Positions 57,926 through 64,000 of a stretch of DNA of 64,000 bases are shown here, one piece after another. This DNA comes from Pictodentalium vernedei (Eukaryota > Mollusca > Scaphopoda > Dentaliida > Dentaliidae). The stretch lies in NCBI GenBank assembly GCA_031216915.1, contig CM062296.1, forward strand, positions 452,848,287 through 452,912,286. Direction: 5' to 3'. Under the pieces are notes generated by a model. That model ran no database searches, was not told where the DNA came from, and saw only the letters and a program-made list of their open reading frames with translations. The position numbers and the translations under genes were made by a program. How positions within the stretch are numbered: the stretch's first letter is position 1; each line of letters begins with the position of its first letter.

Positions 57926-58670
57926 ACTGGTATTTTGGGCATTCTATAAGAAAGTGTTCCAGGGTCTCCACCACGCCCAAGTTACACATTTGGCACTCTT
58001 TTTCACTGTTTTTCCCAATTTTTTCCCTCAGCTCCAGGGGCCGCGACCTCAGCTTGAACAACAGTGACCCCCCAAAGGTGCCATCAAGGTACTCTTCAAA
58101 ACCAGGCTTCTCTTTATCACGCAGGCCACCCAAAGATCTCTTTGATTTGACCCCCTCTCGCCAATTACGGTTACAATCCTCCATGACCCTTTCTCTGACG
58201 ATCTTTTTGCCCTGGTTTGCCCCAAGGTCAAGGTCCGAGATCTCCAGTGAGTAGTTTTCTACTAGCTCCCTCACTTGGACCATCCACCCCGTCTTGATAT
58301 TTGAGTTGAAAGTTCTCCGGAACTTTACTCTACACCATCGGCTATCGGGGAGATTTACCAAATAATTAAGAAAACAGAGTTTCAATAGGTCTATCCTGTC
58401 CTTGTTCCTCATCCACCCAAGCTCACCCCTGATCGCTTCTTGCGCTGCGGCATTACTCGAGCCTGTTATCCATCGGCCTGCATCGTTCTGCAGGATTTCC
58501 AAGCTCTTAACAGCTGTGTGGTTTAGGGGTACAACTTCCGTACCGTATGTTATACTTGGCAGACCCACCATTTCCCAAATAGTTTTCCCCACGAAAACCT
58601 TATTGAAACTGTTTCTCCCTATAAGTTTCATTTGGTTAAGGATTTGCTTCCCCTTCAGAATCAATTTCAC
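57879..58670 (-). pseudogene. LINE ORF2 C-terminal fragment
   Basis: A 263-residue open frame has the post-RT region of a non-LTR retrotransposon: LPSITYGTEVVPLNHTAVKS, LEILQNDAGRWITGSS, then KECQMCNLGVVETLEHFLIEC, a Cx2C...Hx4C zinc motif common at the end of LINE proteins. The RT catalytic part is missing at its 5' side, and the frame ends shortly after the zinc motif at the MULE junction, without a visible 3' UTR or tail. The clade is uncertain. It is open throughout, so it is fairly young or was kept. Confidence 0.8.
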
Positions 58671-58867
58671 ATCCGATGGTTAAAAGTCAAAATGTCCAAT
58701 GATTATAAGTCAAAACGTCCGATGCCATCGGACGTTTTGACTAAAATCATCGGACGTTTTGACTAAAATGATCGGACGTTTTGACTAAAATGATCGGACA
58801 TTTTGACCAGAAAATCGCACATTTTGACTCGGACGTTTTGACAATCGGACGTTTTGACCAGACCCCA

Positions 58868-59507
58868 AATATTGTGCACAAATGGAAATAAAAAGTTCTA
58901 TTAGGCCCCAGAAAGTAGCTCTTCTGTTTCTCAGGTCAGTTTTTGTAAAATTGCATGTGGACAGGCATTTTTTATTTTTGTAATTATTTCTTTGTCATCA
59001 AAGTTCATGTTCTTGGTTTGTTTTATGTTTTAGGCCTCATAATCTATAGAACAGCATGGTTGGTGGTTTATTTTGTCCCTTATTGCACTCAAGGGGCAAA
59101 TTTATCAATTTTTTAACTTGAATAAAATATCAAATATAATCCAAGTCATTTTATTTTTTTAAGTTTGCATTGGTTATAAAAAGAGAGCAAGCAGCAGGCA
59201 AAAGGACCATACAGGAGGCCCTGAGAAACAGATTTTTAACTTTTTTAGGCCTCATCGGAGGCAACTGGTAAAAAACAAAGTTGACTGATATTTCTAATTT
59301 TAACGTTTAATATTTCGTGTTTGGGCAGTCACTAACTCCCTGGTCAAATTGCTTGGAAAAATTTCCAGGTATGTAACTGAGAGGAATCTGAACATAGTGG
59401 CCTACAGCCACAGCATTCCGATGCAGTTGATACAGCAGTTCTGGATCACTGGTGGTTCCGGATCAACTTTGATTTCTTATCTAAAGACCACTTCTTTGTT
59501 GAAAGAC
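58868..59507. other. Non-coding stretch
   Basis: AT-rich, no supported gene or repeat. The frame 59349-59753 starts here and runs into the SINE; it is chance. Confidence 0.5.
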
Positions 59508-59521
59508 AAATCAACATTTTT

Positions 59522-59794
59522 GACACTTCATCCCCATTGCCCGCGTGGGGGCACGATGACGCCGTGTACTAAGGCGTACTGCACGTCGATGGTGCGCATG
59601 TCTTCAACCAATCTAACCCTGCCTGTGCTGCAGTGCGAAGTTACGATGTTGGGGAGCTGGCAGCTGCTCGTCGTTGCTGGGTGGTTCTCTCCGGGTACTC
59701 TGGCTTCCTCCACCCGTAAAACTGTCACGGTCATGATTAGCCATTGTGCATAAATATGTGACCTTAAACATCAATAAATAAATAAATAATAAAT
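59522..59794 (+). mobile_element. SINE, copy 3, 5'-truncated
   Basis: Same body as copies 1 and 2 (gtgtactaaggcgtactgca, tggttctctccgggtac), but on the plus strand, with an aataaataaataa tail. A perfect 14-bp duplication aaatcaacattttt flanks it at 59508-59521 and 59795-59808. The tRNA-like head is missing, as expected of truncated reverse transcription. Confidence 0.88.
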
Positions 59795-59947
59795 AAATCA
59801 ACATTTTTAAAGACTATTTATTACTGATTCCGAATGCCAAATAAATTCTCCACATTTATCCATAAATTGTTAAAAGCAGTAACTTTTTTTTGCAAAAACA
59901 CAATGAGATTGCAAAATCATGTGCATTAAAAAAAACACATACAGACT

Positions 59948-60200
59948 ACAGTATTTGGAGAGTGGATTGTAACTAAATCACCCATGGAGTGGAATTATCA
60001 CCCGAAGTATCACTTTCAAAATTCTGTACATATGACAAAAAAATGCAATGTTTCAGCCAATGGACCTGAGGGTTCAACCCGGCAGTCCATTGGCTGGAAC
60101 TTGGTTTGTGCTCGTTATGCTTTGCAACAAATTTGCAATTGATTGGGTGGAATCTCCAAACTGCGGGTGATTTAGTGATAATACACTCTCCACATTCTGT
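59948..60200. mobile_element. Foldback MITE, copy 2 of a pair
   Basis: Ends acagtatttggagagtgg and cactctccacattctgt. The interior matches 56541-56799 in inverted orientation (tttcagccaatggacc, ctaaatcaccc). Diverged by several percent by eye. Confidence 0.8.
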
Positions 60201-61466
60201 ACCTGCCCAAATCATTTTTTTCTTGGTAATGAAGCTTTAAAAGCACGAATAAATCAGATATATTTTTTGATATGACCAATAACTTTGTACCCAGAAACTT
60301 GCAAAATGATTGCCTTTAACGTCTGCACAAATTCTATTGAAAGAAACCAAATTCCATCAGTTGCAGATCATTGATCTCTGCTGTTCACTGATAGCGATAT
60401 AGGCAAAGATTTGAGATAAAAAAAAAACCTCACCAGTACTGAATTTCTCTCTCTCCAGACTACTTGAAAGTTAAAAAATTTATAGTAATTTATATATTTT
60501 TTATACTTACCAATGACCCAGACTTAGCTGGTGCTAACTCCAACAAAACCAGGGCCAAACACAAATTTTGCCCCCCAATCCCCAAAATTTGCATCCAAAA
60601 CAAAAAGAAATCATGTCCTAAAGGACCTCCATAGTACGCCTCTACTGCGCATGCGCAGTGACGCAGTCGTCCCGAAATTGGCGCCAATTATCATTCTCAC
60701 TGGCAGTGCCTGGTCAGCGCTATGTACTCAGCGGGGATGCTAGAGTTCCCAACTCCAGGGAGGGCCATCCCCGTCTGGGTCATTGGTAAGTATAAAAAAT
60801 ATATAAATTACTATAAATTTTTTAACATTTTTATACTGTACCAATGACCCAGACTTAGCTGAATAGTAAACAGGCTGGAGGGCCTAGGACATAGAGGAAA
60901 ATCCAATAAGCTCAACTATATAGTAAAGAGGTAACCCCTTAAGGAGAAAAGGAGTATTAGGCTTTACATGTATCTTTCTTATTTAATATTAAATTAGAAA
61001 GATACACTACCCTTAATAATTGAGCACAATAACATTCATGTTCTCTATTAACATCCAGTATAACCCTTATACTAATTATTTTTAAAGTAAGCCAATAAAT
61101 AAAGTAGTCCAGAGAATTGAGACTCTTTATAATCATTTAAAAGTGTCCGAGTATTGTATATTAAAGCTCGTTTGACACTTGACATATACAAATGCTTCAC
61201 ACCGAGCTACACTTTAAAAATAAGACATGAATGAAATTAAACATTAATATTACACTTTAAAACCATCCCGGAAGCGACTCAGAAATACTGACTTGGAGGA
61301 GGCATTCCCTTGCTTTTCACTATAAAGCAGGTGACCTAAGGGAACACCCGCCCCACCCCCCCCCCCCCCTTCCCCTTGCCCTGGGTCAAATAGCCCAGAG
61401 CGAAGAGGGCAGCCGGACGGAGTCACTGCCGGAACAGAAAGCCTGCATAACTATAGTTGCAACTGT

Positions 61467-62684
61467 TTAGTGGACGACATTCTGAGCAACAGATAACGGA
61501 CCTAAACAATGCAGGTCTCCAGAAATGGACTCAATATTTCTGAGATAAAAATTCGTAAATGTGGATGGCTGAGACCAATAAGCAGCCTTCATTAAATCTG
61601 TAATAGCAACACTATTAGCATAAGCCCAGGAAGTAGAAAGAGCTCTTACTTCATGAGCAGAAATCTTAAGCACAGACTGCTGAGAAGAAGATAAATCTTC
61701 ATAAGCAGTACGGATAATTAACTGAATCCATCTAGCAATAGAATGGACTGAAATGTCCTTTCTATTAGGCATCAAAGACAGAAAGAAACGTTTCCGTCCC
61801 TTTCTGATGAACTGAGATCTCTGTTTATAGATACGTAGTGCTCTAACAGGACAGAGTAAAGGCCTACGCCCGTCTGAAGACGGAAGAGCCTTAATAACAA
61901 TAGGTTCCGGATATTTATTAGGAGCCTGGTTCTTAGCTAAAAAACCCACATTAGTAGTGAAGGTGATAGTGTTCCCAACACTACGATAATGAGAATCATC
62001 CACCGATAGTGCATGAAGCTCACTGACTCTTCTGGCAGAAGAGAAAGCTAAGAGAAAAGCTGTCTTATAAGATAAGAATTTGAAATCTACTGTCCCAAGA
62101 GGTTCAAATGGCTTTTCCTTCAATTTAAGGAGAACCCAAGCTAAATTCCACTTAGGAATTAATCTAAGAGTTCTGGGTCTATTTATCGAAAAGTTTCTAA
62201 CCAATTTCGATAAAGAGACATTAGATGCAATTTGTAAACTATCATGATGTGCATAGGTATCAGATAACATAGATCTATAACCCTTTATAGTAACAGGCTG
62301 CAGTTTGATTTCGTCAAACAAGTATACTAGAAAGTTTGCAATGTCTGGAATAGAGGGATCAAATATATCTACAGAATGATCCCTACACCAACGACGAAAA
62401 ACCTTCCACTTAGCCGCATAGTTTAGCGAAGAGGAGGTCCTCCTACAGTTAGAAATCGCGTCCACTGCTCGTCCTGTAAAGTGCTTGCCATGCAAGAAGG
62501 ACCGCACAACGGAAAAACGTGAAGGTTGAGACCTTGCGGGTTGTGATGGAGTTGACACGATTTCCCCTGCGAAAGAAGATCCTCTCGTGGAGGAAGCTTC
62601 CGCGGTAGGTCCCACAACAGACACCTGAGTAGATTTATCCACGGTCTCTGTGGCGACAGAGATGCTACCAACAGAATCTTGCAT
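61467..62684 (-). CDS. DIRS tyrosine recombinase
   Basis: The recombinase integrates the circular DNA copy of the element without leaving a target duplication. I choose the Met at 62684 (MQDSVGSIS), giving 405 residues; the same frame is open up to 63359, but that part is the shadow of the RT/RNase H gene. The N-terminal SAM-like binding region spans about TGRAVDAISN to FDEIKLQPVTIKGYRSML. Catalytic residues: SARRVSELHAL (first Arg), HEVRALSTSWA (His and second Arg), and FYLRN (Tyr nucleophile) after AAYWSQPSTFTN. It overlaps the RT/RNase H gene by about 260 nt in another frame. Intact, so possibly active. Confidence 0.9.
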   Translation of the reverse strand: MQDSVGSISVATETVDKSTQVSVVGPTAEASSTRGSSFAGEIVSTPSQPARSQPSRFSVVRSFLHGKHFTGRAVDAISNCRRTSSSLNYAAKWKVFRRWCRDHSVDIFDPSIPDIANFLVYLFDEIKLQPVTIKGYRSMLSDTYAHHDSLQIASNVSLSKLVRNFSINRPRTLRLIPKWNLAWVLLKLKEKPFEPLGTVDFKFLSYKTAFLLAFSSARRVSELHALSVDDSHYRSVGNTITFTTNVGFLAKNQAPNKYPEPIVIKALPSSDGRRPLLCPVRALRIYKQRSQFIRKGRKRFFLSLMPNRKDISVHSIARWIQLIIRTAYEDLSSSQQSVLKISAHEVRALSTSWAYANSVAITDLMKAAYWSQPSTFTNFYLRNIESISGDLHCLGPLSVAQNVVH

Positions 62685-64000
62685 TGAGATTGCTTTATCT
62701 TTAGCAATACTTGTTGAATTAACGGCGCTGGAGGATACGCATATCCTATCATTCCGTCCCAAGGGATCGACAGAGCGTCTACTGCAAATGCTCTTGGATC
62801 CGGACACGGGGACACATACGTCTGCAACTGATTGTTGAGATGTGTCGCAAATAAGTCTATCATTGGCCGTTCCCATTGGTAGCAAATCTGATTGAATACT
62901 TGTTTGTTGAGAGTCCACTCCGACGGCAACAAGCGACCCTTTCGTGAAAGGGAGTCTGCTAGCACATTCAGATGACCCGGTATGTGACGGACCGAAAGAA
63001 GAACGTGATGTTCTAACGCAAACAGAAGGATTCTTTCCGTTAGATTGAACAACGGAACTGAATGAGTGCCTCCCTGATTCCGTATATACGCCACTACTGT
63101 CGTATTGTCGGATAGGATTTGGACATGAGCATCGTGAATAATGTCCATCCAGTGACGTAACGCAAGCCAAATTGACATCATTTCCTTGATGTTTATGTGC
63201 TTGCACAGGAATTGCGGATCCCAAAGACCCTGGCATCTCGAATCCGTTGGGATTAATGATGCACCCAATCCTGTTTGACTGGCATCCGTCATGATGGTAA
63301 AACTCGGATCCGGCAACTGCAGCGGAACTCCTTGAGTTAACCACTGAATGTTTGCCCAAGTCTGAATCTCTTGTTTCACTTGATCTGACAAGAGAACGTC
63401 TACATCAAGCGAATGAATTTTCACACTCCAATTCTGAGTCAGGAAAATTTGAAGAGGACGTGTGCGTAGCCGCCCCATCGGAATGAGATCCGCGGCGGCT
63501 CCGCACAGACCTATCAGTCTCATAAATTCTCTCGCCGTGACTTTGTCTGTGTGCAGACAATAGCGAGCGTAACAACTGACTAATTTCGCTCTGGTTAACG
63601 GCAGACGAACGAGATTGTTGTGCGTCTCGAAGCTCATTCCCAGATGAGTGAATGACTTGGACGGCACCAGATCCGACTTCTCCTCGTTTACTATGAAACC
63701 GAGACGTCGGAGCAATAGAAGAAGATTCTGAACATCGTTCTGAAGCGTTAACTCGTAGCCGTACCTCTGAAGAATGTCGTCCAGGTAGGCCGACGTTACC
63801 GCAGACGAATGAGCTCGGAAGTAGATCATTACCGAGTTCATTACCCGAGTGAAAGCCCAGGGTGCTAGATTCAATCCGAAGCACATGGCCCGGAACTGAT
63901 ACACCACTCCTAGGACTGCGAAGCGTAGATACTTTCGGAATGTCGGATGTACCATGACGTGAAAGTACGCATCTTTGAGATCTATGCTCGTTGCATAATC
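62423..64000 (-). CDS. DIRS reverse transcriptase and RNase H (5' end outside window)
   Basis: The frame is open to the window edge, and the codons above the Met at 63955 encode SIDLKDAYFHV, RT motif A with its Asp, so the gene starts outside. Counting from that Met: FGLNLAPWAFTRVMN (motif B), YLDD (57-60, catalytic), then RNase H with MTDAS (Asp224), NIKEM (Glu258), LSDNT (Asp283) and HIPGHLNVLADSLSR (Asp334). A conserved tail follows, DLFATHLNNQLQTYVSPC with DALSIPW, found after RNase H in DIRS elements; the rest (to 510) is less conserved. It ends inside the recombinase gene. No stop or frameshift. Confidence 0.92.
   Translation of the reverse strand, partial: DYATSIDLKDAYFHVMVHPTFRKYLRFAVLGVVYQFRAMCFGLNLAPWAFTRVMNSVMIYFRAHSSAVTSAYLDDILQRYGYELTLQNDVQNLLLLLRRLGFIVNEEKSDLVPSKSFTHLGMSFETHNNLVRLPLTRAKLVSCYARYCLHTDKVTAREFMRLIGLCGAAADLIPMGRLRTRPLQIFLTQNWSVKIHSLDVDVLLSDQVKQEIQTWANIQWLTQGVPLQLPDPSFTIMTDASQTGLGASLIPTDSRCQGLWDPQFLCKHINIKEMMSIWLALRHWMDIIHDAHVQILSDNTTVVAYIRNQGGTHSVPLFNLTERILLFALEHHVLLSVRHIPGHLNVLADSLSRKGRLLPSEWTLNKQVFNQICYQWERPMIDLFATHLNNQLQTYVSPCPDPRAFAVDALSIPWDGMIGYAYPPAPLIQQVLLKIKQSQCKILLVASLSPQRPWINLLRCLLWDLPRKLPPREDLLSQGKSCQLHHNPQGLNLHVFPLCGPSCMASTLQDEQWTRFLTVGGPPLR

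Larger units (their letters stand above)
57118..58867 (+). mobile_element. MULE-like transposon with repeated subterminal motifs
   Basis: The left end (57118-57255) carries five or six copies of gtcaaaacgtccga and variants. The right end (58683-58865) carries about nine, mostly as tcggacgttttgac, so the ends are inverted multi-copy arrays. The interior has a MULE transposase fragment (plus) and a LINE fragment (minus). The duplicated target was not identified. Multi-copy subterminal repeats are a plausible transposase binding region. Confidence 0.7.
60480..64000 (-). mobile_element. DIRS-like retrotransposon, copy C (3' half, in window)
   Basis: The 3' block 60480-60826 and complementary region 60827-60860 are followed on the minus strand by a 3' UTR with a C tract, the recombinase ORF and the RT/RNase H ORF, which runs off the window. 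Unlike copies A and B the frames are intact. The Gag-like region and left terminal repeat are outside the window. Confidence 0.9.

Noticed and set aside
57895..58254. 119-residue plus-strand frame
   Set aside because: Antisense shadow of the LINE fragment.
62685..63359. N-terminal 225 residues of the 630-residue open frame containing the recombinase
   Set aside because: They overlap the RT/RNase H gene in another frame and are its shadow; the recombinase-like sequence starts after the Met at 62684.

Overview
The window is eukaryotic and looks like an invertebrate nuclear genome, most likely a mollusc or another marine lophotrochozoan. It has long non-coding stretches, spliced exons, poly-C/G tracts, tRNA-derived SINEs, DIRS and Penelope retroelements, and dispersed repeats of the 'AACAAGAGGCC...' and 'aagggccataactc' type that I associate with bivalve DNA. 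The taxon is an inference. No prokaryotic feature (operon, CRISPR array, IS element) was seen.

The only host gene I can support is a TIGAR-like histidine phosphatase on the minus strand. Exon 42098-42135 joins exon 13999-14192 in phase across an intron of about 27.9 kb. That intron holds hAT-like elements, a 145-bp tandem array with a 4-mer higher-order repeat, a second array, DIRS copy B and a Penelope-like element. The first and last exons were not found.

Layout: 334-7550 is DIRS copy A (minus, decayed, carrying a hAT with an 8-bp target duplication). 8645-9629 is a dead Tc1 transposase. 9857-11848 is a nest of TIR elements and palindromic MITEs. 13999-14192 is a host exon. 14250-22172 is mostly tandem repeats plus a hAT. 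25348-32245 is DIRS copy B (plus, decayed). 33737-40588 is a Penelope-like element (minus) with a 2.25-kb partial tandem copy, two hammerhead ribozyme motifs, a zinc-finger ORF and a 16-bp target duplication. 41095-44600 holds SINEs, foldback elements and the short host exon. 44751-51492 is a mosaic, non-autonomous DIRS relative (copy D). 52527-56445 is a TIR element coding for an XPG/PIN-like nuclease with a CXC cysteine domain (Academ-like). 57118-58867 is a broken MULE containing a LINE fragment. 60480-64000 is the 3' half of DIRS copy C, with open RT/RNase H and tyrosine recombinase frames.

Most of the window is therefore a transposon graveyard, with two young-looking elements (the Penelope-like element and DIRS copy C) inside and beside a large host intron. 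Short ORFs not listed were judged to be shadows or chance.
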